Notes under the pieces: generated by a model
What the model was told of the DNA's origin: nothing
Databases searched by the model: none
Seen by the model: the letters and a program-made list of their open reading frames with translations, nothing else
Position numbers and translations under genes: made by a program
Source of the DNA: Kalmanozyma brasiliensis GHG001
Taxonomy: Eukaryota > Basidiomycota > Ustilaginomycetes > Ustilaginales
NCBI RefSeq assembly: GCF_000497045.1
Contig: NW_015961989.1
Location: 682,001-746,000, forward strand
Length of the DNA stretch: 64,000 bases
Direction of reading: 5' to 3'
In this document: positions 40,663-49,341 of the stretch, one piece after another
How positions within the stretch are numbered: position 1 is the first letter of the stretch
How the letters are laid out: each line of letters begins with the position of its first letter

Positions 40663-40735
40663 TGCGCCGAAGGGGAATCGAACCCCTGTCTCATGCTTGG
40701 AAGGCAAGAATGATAACCACTACAACTATCGGCGC
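40663..40735 (-). tRNA. tRNA-Gly, anticodon TCC
   Basis: A 73-nt cloverleaf including discriminator A. The acceptor GCGCCGA pairs with TCGGCGC. The anticodon loop is CTTCCAA with anticodon TCC and a CTTGC/GCATG stem (one T-T mismatch). T-arm AGGGG-TTCGATT-CCCCT. Internal promoter boxes are intact (TAGTTGTAGTGG as A box, GGTTCGATTCC as B box). A T5 terminator follows. No intron. The D-loop has one extra T compared with the second copy at 41027. Confidence 0.95.
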
Positions 40736-40745
40736 TTAGTGACAG

Positions 40746-40763
40746 TCATATCAAAGTCGTCTC
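40746..40763 (+). repeat. 18-bp direct repeat flanking tRNA-Gly, copy 2
   Basis: Identical to 40629-40646 on the other side of the tRNA gene; starts 11 bp from the tRNA 5' end. Confidence 0.85.
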
Positions 40764-41026
40764 CAGAGCGCGACCGCCAGAGCTTAGCAGGCGTCAGAGA
40801 CGAGGCATTACAGTAGCGCCATGAGCACTTCTTCAACTCATCATGATGGTTTTGCTAGTAGTGATGCCTTTCTAGTGGTTGAAAGTATGCTTCCCGGGCG
40901 CCCCTGAAGCTTTGCCGGTGACTAGCACTTCTCCCTGGGTGCTCGGTATGACCGCTCCACTCATGTGCGTGACTGAGACTGTAGCACAGGCATCATAAAC
41001 GTTCCTCATATAACACCTGTCACTAA

Positions 41027-41092
41027 GCGCCGATAGTGTAGTGGTTATCATTCTTGCCTTCCAAGCATGAGACAGGGGTTCGATTCCCCTTC
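41027..41092 (+). tRNA. tRNA-Gly, anticodon TCC, cut by assembly gap
   Basis: 66 nt of a tRNA-Gly(TCC) are visible, from GCGCCGA through the T-arm (GGTTCGATTCCCC) to TTC, then Ns. The missing part is only the 3' acceptor strand (expected GGCGC plus discriminator). It is the same as the 40663 copy except for one base fewer in the D-loop. The gene is probably intact in the genome; the break is an assembly artefact. Confidence 0.88.
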
Positions 41093-41102
41093 NNNNNNNN
41101 NN
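41093..41102. other. Assembly gap (10 N)
   Basis: Ten Ns. The round length and the position inside an inverted duplication suggest a placeholder for a sequence that was hard to assemble; true length may differ. Confidence 0.95.
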
Positions 41103-41160
41103 TTGCTTTTGGAGGTGACTTCGATATGATGTTGGCCCTCTACTTGCTTTTGAGCACCAC

Positions 41161-43062
41161 TTTTTTCTTTCCTCTTTACAGTAGAATTTTTTGTGCGACC
41201 TGGAAAATCCGATTTGCGGGATCTGCAACACGCGTGGATGGGCGTAGCCAGATTTTGGAATTTTGGCAGCCCAGCACAGCCGGTCGACACACCACTACCA
41301 ACGACGCAGCTCTGAGGCCGCTGTAACAGCATGGCTGGTTCTTTTTCAACACGCAATAGCATCGTTACATGCCTGTAGCTCACTGATCATGTTCATGCTC
41401 ACCGACGCCGATGTGGTCCTGCCAGAAGATCAAACAGGATGTCTTCCCGAAGAAGGCAGCACGGCTTTTGGATAGACGCGAGCGAGGCGGTCTGACTTCA
41501 GATGCAGGCTCTGCTGTTGGTCAACGGGAGCTCGGGCCTCCTCGTCTGGCAAGCATGGCGCGCTCTGCTCAACTCATTTCGAAAAGCTCAACACGCGTCT
41601 CGCTGTTGCGTGTGTGTCTTTTCCTTCGTTGATCTGGCCGTCTGAAAATTTTCGAAATTGCCGTATTCAAGGTGAGTCGTTGCCGTATTAAAATCTGGAG
41701 CAAGGGCGTATATGATCACTACTAGACCTGATAAGAACTCTGGACTGCTCGATTTCAAATTTGAAGCTTTGGATCGCAGCTGAGCAGTTTCCAACCTGCC
41801 GTCGCGCCTTGTGTTTTTGCATGGACCTCAGCTCAACTGCCAGCCGTTCGAGGTCGGGTGTGATTGTCTCGCGCTGGCTGATTGCACACGCTGCAAAGCG
41901 AAAAACGATCAAGCCAGTCAGTCACTCAAGTCAGCTCAGCCAGTCAAAGGGGGCCCAGCTGAGCAGCAAACCAACATCGGAACTGCTCAGCAAGCGCTCC
42001 TCGCCGTCGCATCCGAGCCTATCGCCGTGGCTGCAATTCTACATCTCTCAACACCATCATCTCCGTCCATCTCGCTGGTGTCTGCTCACGTTTCAACAGC
42101 AGCCCGACACCACGATTTAGCACCAGCACTGCCTCGTTCTCGTTTCCTTCTCTCAACTCGACGTGATCCGACCCTTCGCTTCATCACACAGTTTCGTCTG
42201 GGTCTGCCCGCCCACCTTACTCCGCCCTTCTCATCCTCCTCAAGCGTCAGCAAAGGCTTCTCGACTGCTTCTCATCTTGTTGCTCTGCAGCAGATTCGAA
42301 TCGATCTCGCATCAGCGCAATAACAAGTGCTGACATCGGACGCATCCCCACCCACTGCGTCGACGATACATTTGGCAGCGATCTTGGAATCAGCACGACT
42401 TCGACTCAGCTCAAATCAGCGCCTTACTTCCGGCACTGAATACGTCTCTTCTGCAGTGCTTCTCTTGCCTCTGTAGCGAGATCACGCTCGGTGTTCTCGA
42501 TTCTTCCAGTCGCAAAGCAGCTTAACGCTTCCCGAAGCTTCCTACACCTTTCTTTGTCCGTAAGTAGTCCACACCAACAACTTTTCCGCAGATCCATCAG
42601 CAGCGAACCGCCACGTGCATCAGGACCAGGGAAGCAGCAGGGGTCGGCACGGAGGTCTTTCGCGGCGATGCACGCGTCTTAGGCAGCGAACGTAGGACCG
42701 TAGGGACCTGGACACCACTTCTCGATCTGACGGCTCTCCAGCGAGCCGCTAAGGCAACATCAATCGATGCTCTTTTGTGCCAGTCGCGCAAAGCTTTATG
42801 CCGAGCTGGAACGGCGGATCGACAATGCTGCTCGGCGTCGCCTTTCTCGCAGGATCGCATCACGTCTGCGCAGCTCTCGAATGTCCATAGGATCAGTCCA
42901 GCTGACTCTGCTCTCTGCCCTCCCCACTCCTTCCGTTCCACACATCCTGCTTTTTCGACCACCCCTATTTCGACTGCATCTCTGTATGCACTCGGCTTTC
43001 GATCGACCTCGATCCTTCTCACCCTCATATTGCACACCGCAGGCCGCTTCACACATAGCACA
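41161..43062. other. 1.9 kb region upstream of PP1
   Basis: No gene recognised. Bases ~41920-42340 are rich in short CAGTCA/CTCAGC-like repeats and CT tracts. A GTAAGT at 42560-42565 could be a 5' UTR intron donor. It probably holds a long, possibly spliced PP1 leader. Confidence 0.4.
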
Positions 43063-44058
43063 ATGGCCGACAACACAACGCCAGAGGTCGATCTCGACAA
43101 CGTCATCGACCGTCTCCTAGAGGTGCGCGGCTCGCGACCAGGCAAGCCCGTCCATCTCGAAGAGTACGAGATCAAGTACCTCTGCTTGAAGGCGAGGGAC
43201 ATCTTCATTAACCAGCCCATCCTTCTTGAGCTCGAGGCACCCATCAAGATCTGCGGTGATATCCACGGTCAATACTACGATCTGTTGCGATTGTTCGAGT
43301 ACGGTGGTTTCCCTCCCGAGGCGAATTACCTCTTCCTTGGTGACTACGTCGACCGTGGAAAGCAGTCGCTCGAGACCATTTGCCTCCTCCTCGCATACAA
43401 GATCAAGTACCCCGAAAACTTCTTCATCCTCCGTGGCAACCACGAGTGCGCCAGCATCAACCGAATTTACGGCTTCTACGACGAGTGCAAGCGTCGATTC
43501 AACATCAAGCTTTGGAAGACGTTCACCGACTGCTTCAACTGCCTTCCCATCGCTGCCATCATCGACGAGAAGATCTTCACCATGCACGGCGGCCTTTCGC
43601 CCGACCTGCAGAGCATGGAGCAGATTCGACGTGTGATGCGACCCACCGACGTACCAGACACCGGCTTGCTCTGCGACTTGCTCTGGTCGGATCCTGACAA
43701 GGACATCTCTGGATGGTCGGAAAACGACCGAGGTGTCTCGTTCACATTCGGTCCCGACGTGGTCTCCCGTTTCCTGCAAAAACACGACATGGATCTCATC
43801 TGCCGAGCGCATCAAGTCGTGGAAGACGGCTACGAGTTCTTTGCCAAGCGACAACTCGTCACATTGTTCTCGGCGCCGAATTACTGTGGAGAGTTCGACA
43901 ACGCAGGTGCCATGATGAGCGTCGACGAGACGCTGCTCTGCTCGTTCCAGATCCTCAAGCCAGCGGAGAAGAAGCAAAAATACGCATACGGTGGAATCAA
44001 CATGGGCCGTCCCGTGACGCCCCCTAGGAAGCAAAAGAAGAAGTCGGATGGCAAGTAA
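43063..44058 (+). CDS. GLC7: Protein phosphatase PP1 catalytic subunit
   Basis: A 331-residue protein starting at ATG 43063 ([20 protein letters not shown]), the usual PP1 length; in-frame codons upstream are leader. All PPP-family metal and phosphate motifs are present: [71 protein letters not shown] and [16 protein letters not shown] (toxin-sensitive loop). The C-terminus RPVTPPRKQ holds the conserved TPPR Cdk site. PP1 works with targeting subunits in glycogen control, mitosis and transcription. No intron in the coding region, which is unusual for a basidiomycete PP1 but common in smuts. Gene symbol after yeast. Confidence 0.96.
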   Translation: MADNTTPEVDLDNVIDRLLEVRGSRPGKPVHLEEYEIKYLCLKARDIFINQPILLELEAPIKICGDIHGQYYDLLRLFEYGGFPPEANYLFLGDYVDRGKQSLETICLLLAYKIKYPENFFILRGNHECASINRIYGFYDECKRRFNIKLWKTFTDCFNCLPIAAIIDEKIFTMHGGLSPDLQSMEQIRRVMRPTDVPDTGLLCDLLWSDPDKDISGWSENDRGVSFTFGPDVVSRFLQKHDMDLICRAHQVVEDGYEFFAKRQLVTLFSAPNYCGEFDNAGAMMSVDETLLCSFQILKPAEKKQKYAYGGINMGRPVTPPRKQKKKSDGK

Positions 44059-44809
44059 GCGGGCGCGCGCTCGGGGACGAGGGTTGAGGGCGGGCTGAGA
44101 GGGCGAGAGCGAACGGCGCCGGTGCTGGTGAAGGCGAGCAAGCTTTTGGCGGTAGACCTTACAGCGCGCGGGCGGCAACACCACACGAGGCATGGCTAGC
44201 ACACCAGCAAGCACATTTAGGAAGGGCACGTTCGGCAAAGCTTGAGGATCCACCGTATCATACACTCGCCTGCCATAACCGATTTGGCGACACTACGCGC
44301 TCTGTTGGCAGCCGCACCTGCTTCAGGCTCCCCTCAAGTATCTCGGGATCGAAGCTTAAGCGTCTCGACGATGTTGGCCTTCCACCACCGTTCACCGCTT
44401 TCACGGCTGTACCAATGCCATCACAGTCGCTGTCGCATTGTCCATCCTCGTCTGTCCACCATACGCCGCCATAATCGCCTACGATCCTCCCTGTATCCGC
44501 TCTCCACCTCTCTACCCTCGCTTTCCCCCTCTCACGGTCTTTGATTCTCTTTCCTTTCTTTTCTCTCCCTCTTGTTACTGTTCAATTTACTTTTGTTGCG
44601 ATGCAAATTCGAATCATGACCTCTCCAATGTCGTGTTCACTGGAATCCTCCTTGTCAAGCAGTGTGTGCTTTGCCCGTCGTGAAGCCCGTCTTCTGAAAC
44701 AGGGATATCGTCGTCGCAGCCAACAGACGAATGAAGCCAGAGAGGATAAACATGTGCATTGCGTTGCGTGAACTCGAAGTTTGTGAGCGATCCATCCTTG
44801 CGAGCTGGT
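44059..44809. other. Convergent 3' region, 0.75 kb
   Basis: Between PP1 (+) and the kinase (-). CT-rich at 44480-44580. No gene or RNA recognised. Confidence 0.5.
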
Positions 44810-47800
44810 CTACTTAGCGCCGTTCCTATCCCGGACCATCCCAGCGGCCTGATTAGCGACCTTCGGCCCTAGCCCTTGGCCCAACCCAGCCTTGTCCTCT
44901 GTGCTACCGTTGCCGATGCGGCCCCAGCCGGGTGCGTTAGACTCGACGTTCTGCTGCCAGCGCGAGATGAGCGATGAGACGCCTTTGAACCGCTCATCGT
45001 CTCCCCCGGCGCCATTGCGGGGTGCATCCTCCTGTTCATCTTCGCGTCCGTGGAGGCGGGTAGTAGAGGCAGCGGGGAGGGCAGAGTTTTTGACAATAGC
45101 CCCCTTGGATGCTGCTGCAGACTGCGCTGCTTCCCGCTCCCACGGCTTCAAACCGCCAGCACCTGAGGTAGACACGCTGTAACCCCTAAGGTGCGAGCCC
45201 TTTGCTGGACGGATAGGCGTCGGTCTCTTCGGCTGAATCACCGCCGGTTCGGAAGCTTGGGCAGCGGGAGAGGCGTACTGCTGCGAGCGCTGCGCAACGA
45301 TGCTCGACGGACGCATGGCAGTCGGTGCATGACGTTCTGGCTCCGTTTCAGACGCAGGGGTGATCGAGAATGAACCGAACTTGTCCTTGACCGACTCGAC
45401 GGGCGACGGGATGGATGCGGGCGACGTAGCTGCATCCACGAGGTCCTTTCGCTGCGAAGGTTGCGCCTGTGACTGGGAGGGGTTCCACCGCGAGGCGACG
45501 CTCGAAGAGGACGGCTTGTTGGCGGGAAGGACAGGAGCGTACGCGACAGCGGGAGGCGAGGTCTTGCGCTCCTCTGCGCTGGTGCCGTTCGATCGACCAG
45601 TCTGGAGATCGGGCTTTGGCAAAGCACTCATCTCCTTCTCGTCCTCCTCATCGTCATCGTCCCACGCGGGCGCTTTGACCTTGACCACTGAGGGCAGCGT
45701 CGGGCTTTGCTCGTCCACCTCCTCTTCCTTCGTAGGAGCCTCGTCAGCCGGTCCACGCAGCAGCGCCTCGAGCTGATCCTGCGCCTGTCGCGCCGCCTCA
45801 TCCAGCTGCTCTGCTGCTGTAACGTCCGTGATCGGCGAAACGAGTTCCGCTGCGGGCGACTTGAGCGACCCGCCAAGCCCGCCACTGCCGATGCTTGTGA
45901 TGGAGGAGGAGGACATGAGACGTTCAGCGGCGGTAGGCGAGTCGACCGCGTCGACCAGCCAGGAGGGAGCTTTGACCCGACCGGCGGTGATGCGCGGTCG
46001 TTCGGGCTTGCTCGTCTTGCTGTCGGTGCTCTGCTCCTGTGACTCTGGCTGCGATGGAGCGGACGACGCGGAAGCACGGCTTTGGAAGGAGGAGAGCCGA
46101 TCGGCGCCCAGACGCGGCGGAAGATTGGGTCGCTGCGCAACCGCTTCCTCCGGTCCAGCCTCGCCTTCGTCTGACGAAGGCTCGTCCACGTCGATCTCCT
46201 CCCCGGCGTCGAGCTGCTTTTTCGCGTTGCTCGGAGCTTGTGGCTTGGTCGCGTAGATCTTTGTTTCTGTCTCCTTGTCTTGCGCGCGGGCCGCAGGCTT
46301 GGTGTCGTCCTCATCTGACACGTCGCCAGTGAGCCAGTCTTTCGAGGGTTGTGCCTTGCTATCCGACGGCGCGCTTGGAGGCTTAGAGTCCTTGCTCTGG
46401 CCGATCTGATCATGCGCAATGATGGAAGGTTGCCAGCGCTTGGACACACTGCCTGCACGAGGTTTGCTGTCCGCGGTAGAGAAGCCAGAGATGGTGGCAG
46501 ACTTGTGGAGCGGTGCTCGGCCCGAACCGACTCGTTGCGGCTCGAACGGTCGCTCGAAGCGCCCAGCCATGGCGCCGACGCTGGCGCGGTTGGCGAGGCC
46601 AGGCACGTTGACGGCATTGCGGGTGCCGGACGGCGCGGATGTAGGAGCACTCGAATCGGACGAGCTCGACACAGGCGCGGTGATGGACGCTGGAGTGGCG
46701 TACTTGGCATCGAGATCCTCCAGGCTGGGGAATCGGTCGGTGAGCTCGTCGCGCGGTGTTCCGCTCTTTTGTTCCGCCGCTGGCGCAGGTGCGTCTCTTG
46801 AGGTCGTGGCTGGAGGGGGAGGTGTAGAGATAGGGCTTGGAGCGACGTTGAACCCGGGCAGAGCGGGGCTGTGCCGAAGCGGCGAGAGGGCAGGTGAAGG
46901 GCCGTTGGAGGAAGCACGGAGGAGGTTCTTGTCCAGAGGTCGGTCTGTAGTCTCGCCACTCGCTGCAGGCGAGAGAGAGGAGGGCGACGGTCGCTTTGGC
47001 AGCACGGGCGGGCTTTCCGTGGATCGCTTCGAGACGACAGGCGAGCTCTCGGCGTTGCTGTCGCTCGAAACCGGCGCAAAAGAGTCGCCGAATCCTTCGA
47101 TCAGAGGTCCCGTCTTGACGGACAAAGCTGGCTTCTCAGGCACGCTCCACAGAGGCGCGGGTTTGGTCGAGGTCTCTGCTTTCGATGGTGCAGGGGAGCT
47201 GGCCTTGGGGACCTCTTCTTCGAATCTCCTCACGGGCGAGTCCACACTGCTAGCTGCTGGCTTGTTAGGCCTGCCCCTTCGCATAGGCGTGATGCTCTGC
47301 GCCTGCAGCTCGAGCTCGCGTGCTTCGGCCTTTTCGAGCTCCTTCTTGGAAGGTCCCATGGATATGAGGTTGGCATCGATGCCGCCGACAGGCTTCGACC
47401 TGCCGGGCAAAGACGGTGGCGCATCGGAAGCGGACGGCACCTTGGCTCCACGGAACACCGTGGGTAGAGGCGTGGCGATCTTTCCGCTGGCAGCTGCGTT
47501 TGCATAGTGAAGTGCGGCCTGTGGAGGGCGTGTGCCGAGGATCTGATGAACGTGGATGATGACCTGATCGATGGTGGGGCGATCGGTGCTCTGCTCCTTG
47601 AGCATCGAGTGAATGAGCTGTTTGAGACGATCGGAATAGACGGGCTGTGGCGGGATGCGATACTGCACGTTGAGGATAGCCAATGGTCCGCCGCCGTTCT
47701 CTTCGAATGGAGTGGTGTAGTAACAGAGCTTGTAGAGAAACACACCGAGAGCCCAAATGTCGGCCTTTTCGTCAATGACACGGCGCTGGTAAACGTCGAC

Positions 47801-48694
47801 CATCTCAGGAGCCCGGTACTGCAAAGTGGTGTGCTTGTTGAGATCGGCTTCGACGCGCTTGACTTCGTCCATGCTCCTTGCGGGCTTGCGTGAGAGAACA
47901 GGCGCAGCGGACCCAAAATCGCACAGCTTGAAGGTGGCTTTGAGGTTGGACGAGGTGGAGCGCGAGCCAGGAATGGTGCCAGGATCGGTGGAGGGAGCCA
48001 TGAGGATGTTTTCGACTTTGAGATCACGATGCATGAGCGGCGGGTCGAGATGATGCATGACGGCGACACCTGCGCAGACGTCGCCAAAGATCTTGAGCAC
48101 CTCTTCTTCTCGTAGTCGATCGCGCAAACGAGCATTCATGAGGCTGATGATACCGCCTCCCGAGCAGTACTCCATGAGGATAAAGATCTCGTACCCGCCA
48201 CCTTGTAACGCTGTCGCAGAGGCCTCGATGAAGTGGACAATGTTGGCTTGGTTGCGGAGCAATTTGTGCACCTCGACCTCCCTTCTGACGTCTGCAAGTG
48301 CAGCCTTGTCGGGAACAGCCATGCGTTTGAGGACATGGACGGTCTCACCGCGCTCTGCAGTAGCGCTGTTGGCCATAGATGCACCGACGGTGCCTGTGAC
48401 GGAGGAAGGCATGGGAATGGGCTGGGAGGTGGTGACGAGATAGACGTGGGCGAAACCCCCCTCGGAGAGGTAGCGCTTTACAGTGACGGTGATGTTGCCG
48501 ACCATGACTTTGGTGCCTGGTGCGAGGGTGCCTTTGTAGGGCTGCTGGTAGGCACCACCACCGCCCATCTGTATCTGTGGCATAGATTGCTGTTGCTGCG
48601 GCTGTTGCGCATATCCGGCGTGTGGTGGTGCTGCACTCCGCTGGCCAGCATGTGGATGCATCTGGGCTTGGTAAGCCTGGCCATATTGCGACAT
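44810..48694 (-). CDS. Ark/Prk (NAK)-family serine/threonine kinase
   Basis: A 1294-residue protein. Gln/Pro-rich leader; kinase domain about 65-395 with YLSEGGFAHVYLV (glycine-rich loop), VHVLKRM (K123), MHRDLKVENILM (222-231), CDFGSA (DFG 259-261) and TTLQYRAPEMVDVY. The SEGGFAHVY loop and LQYRAPEM activation segment mark the NAK family (yeast Ark1/Prk1/Akl1, human AAK1/GAK/BIKE), which phosphorylates endocytic adaptors and the Pan1 complex. A ~32-residue insertion (SQPIPMPSSVTGTVGASMAN) separates the glycine loop from K123. The ~900-residue tail is disordered with many SPxxxP and PxxP sites. It ends KVANQAAGMVRDRNGAK, a basic conserved-looking terminal helix that may bind membranes. Confidence 0.92.
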   Translation of the reverse strand: MSQYGQAYQAQMHPHAGQRSAAPPHAGYAQQPQQQQSMPQIQMGGGGAYQQPYKGTLAPGTKVMVGNITVTVKRYLSEGGFAHVYLVTTSQPIPMPSSVTGTVGASMANSATAERGETVHVLKRMAVPDKAALADVRREVEVHKLLRNQANIVHFIEASATALQGGGYEIFILMEYCSGGGIISLMNARLRDRLREEEVLKIFGDVCAGVAVMHHLDPPLMHRDLKVENILMAPSTDPGTIPGSRSTSSNLKATFKLCDFGSAAPVLSRKPARSMDEVKRVEADLNKHTTLQYRAPEMVDVYQRRVIDEKADIWALGVFLYKLCYYTTPFEENGGGPLAILNVQYRIPPQPVYSDRLKQLIHSMLKEQSTDRPTIDQVIIHVHQILGTRPPQAALHYANAAASGKIATPLPTVFRGAKVPSASDAPPSLPGRSKPVGGIDANLISMGPSKKELEKAEARELELQAQSITPMRRGRPNKPAASSVDSPVRRFEEEVPKASSPAPSKAETSTKPAPLWSVPEKPALSVKTGPLIEGFGDSFAPVSSDSNAESSPVVSKRSTESPPVLPKRPSPSSLSPAASGETTDRPLDKNLLRASSNGPSPALSPLRHSPALPGFNVAPSPISTPPPPATTSRDAPAPAAEQKSGTPRDELTDRFPSLEDLDAKYATPASITAPVSSSSDSSAPTSAPSGTRNAVNVPGLANRASVGAMAGRFERPFEPQRVGSGRAPLHKSATISGFSTADSKPRAGSVSKRWQPSIIAHDQIGQSKDSKPPSAPSDSKAQPSKDWLTGDVSDEDDTKPAARAQDKETETKIYATKPQAPSNAKKQLDAGEEIDVDEPSSDEGEAGPEEAVAQRPNLPPRLGADRLSSFQSRASASSAPSQPESQEQSTDSKTSKPERPRITAGRVKAPSWLVDAVDSPTAAERLMSSSSITSIGSGGLGGSLKSPAAELVSPITDVTAAEQLDEAARQAQDQLEALLRGPADEAPTKEEEVDEQSPTLPSVVKVKAPAWDDDDEEDEKEMSALPKPDLQTGRSNGTSAEERKTSPPAVAYAPVLPANKPSSSSVASRWNPSQSQAQPSQRKDLVDAATSPASIPSPVESVKDKFGSFSITPASETEPERHAPTAMRPSSIVAQRSQQYASPAAQASEPAVIQPKRPTPIRPAKGSHLRGYSVSTSGAGGLKPWEREAAQSAAASKGAIVKNSALPAASTTRLHGREDEQEDAPRNGAGGDDERFKGVSSLISRWQQNVESNAPGWGRIGNGSTEDKAGLGQGLGPKVANQAAGMVRDRNGAK

Positions 48695-49027
48695 GATCTA
48701 GCCGCTGCGGCGTTGTGAGCCCCAGCCGATGCGCTACTGTTTGCGTATCGATGATGACAGCAAGATTGGTGTTGTGTCGACCAATCCCAGAAGCAGATCA
48801 ATGGTGTGGAAGGTGGTGCAGGTGTTGGAGGAGGACCATGCCAAGCTCGGCAAGGTCGGCAAATTCGAGGTGGCTCGTGTGTTGAATGTCACACATCTGT
48901 CTCACCTGTCACTTCACCGTCCAGAGGGGCTGTGCGTGTGGGAGGCTTCTCGAGCTGCATCTCGTCTAGCACCCTTACTTGGGCTGTAACATTTATATAC
49001 GCTACTGAGCTCCAGCTGATCACGTGA
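48695..49027. other. Kinase promoter and tRNA upstream region
   Basis: Divergent between the kinase gene and the tRNA-Gly(GCC). A TTTATATAC element at 48992-49000 lies ~30 bp upstream of the tRNA, as often seen at fungal tRNA genes. Confidence 0.5.
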
Positions 49028-49132
49028 GCATTGATAGTGTAGGGGTATCATGAGTCGTTGCCAAACTCATCGTCTTGACCGAGACGTGACTACCGATTCG
49101 ACTCGACCGGGGTTCGAGTCCCCGTCAATGCA
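49028..49132 (+). tRNA. tRNA-Gly, anticodon GCC, with intron
   Basis: 105-nt gene. The acceptor GCATTGA pairs with TCAATGC, followed by discriminator A. Anticodon stem AGTCG/CGACT; loop TTGCCA-T with anticodon GCC. A 34-nt intron (49064-49097) sits at the canonical position after base 37 and contains a CGTCT/AGACG hairpin. T-arm CGGGG-TTCGAGT-CCCCG. The mature tRNA starts GCATTG and ends CAATGCA as in other eukaryotic tRNA-Gly(GCC). T5 terminator at 49136-49140. Confidence 0.93.
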
Positions 49133-49135
49133 TTC

Positions 49136-49140
49136 TTTTT
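49136..49140 (+). terminator. RNA polymerase III terminator
   Basis: A run of five T starting 4 nt after the tRNA-Gly(GCC) gene. Confidence 0.7.
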
Positions 49141-49341
49141 GCTTATTTCTTCTAAACTTGCTTGGCTGTCGCGGATCCGAGTTGCTCAGACCCGTTTTGA
49201 CCTTCAGGGTCGTCCAAGGTGCTGCATGCAGGCTTCATTCTTCCTCTTTCTCTCTCTCTCTTCTTACACATCTGACCCCATCTCGCTCGCCACCGACAGT
49301 CCTTACAGCACAGCTCGTAACAACCGCACAGTCCCTACACC

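Larger units (their letters stand above)
40587..40745 (-). repeat. Inverted duplication, left arm, carrying tRNA-Gly(TCC)
   Basis: The reverse complement of this block matches 41017-41160: a shared CTGTCACTAA upstream of the tRNA, the tRNA itself, and 3' flank (TTGCTTT, GATATGATGT, GGCCC, TTGAGCA). The arms are about 270 bp apart. Confidence 0.75.
41017..41160 (+). repeat. Inverted duplication, right arm, interrupted by Ns
   Basis: Inverted partner of 40587-40745. It contains the second tRNA-Gly(TCC) and diverged 3' flank; the 10-N gap falls inside it. Confidence 0.75.

Noticed and set aside
40476..41383. Open frames running through both tRNA-Gly(TCC) copies and the N gap
   Set aside because: They translate tRNA genes and unknown bases; their similarity to each other simply reflects the inverted duplication.
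45628..47507. Long open frames in other frames within the kinase tail (minus 45628-47079, plus 46419-47507)
   Set aside because: The tail is low-complexity, so alternative frames stay open by chance; only the kinase frame links to the catalytic domain.
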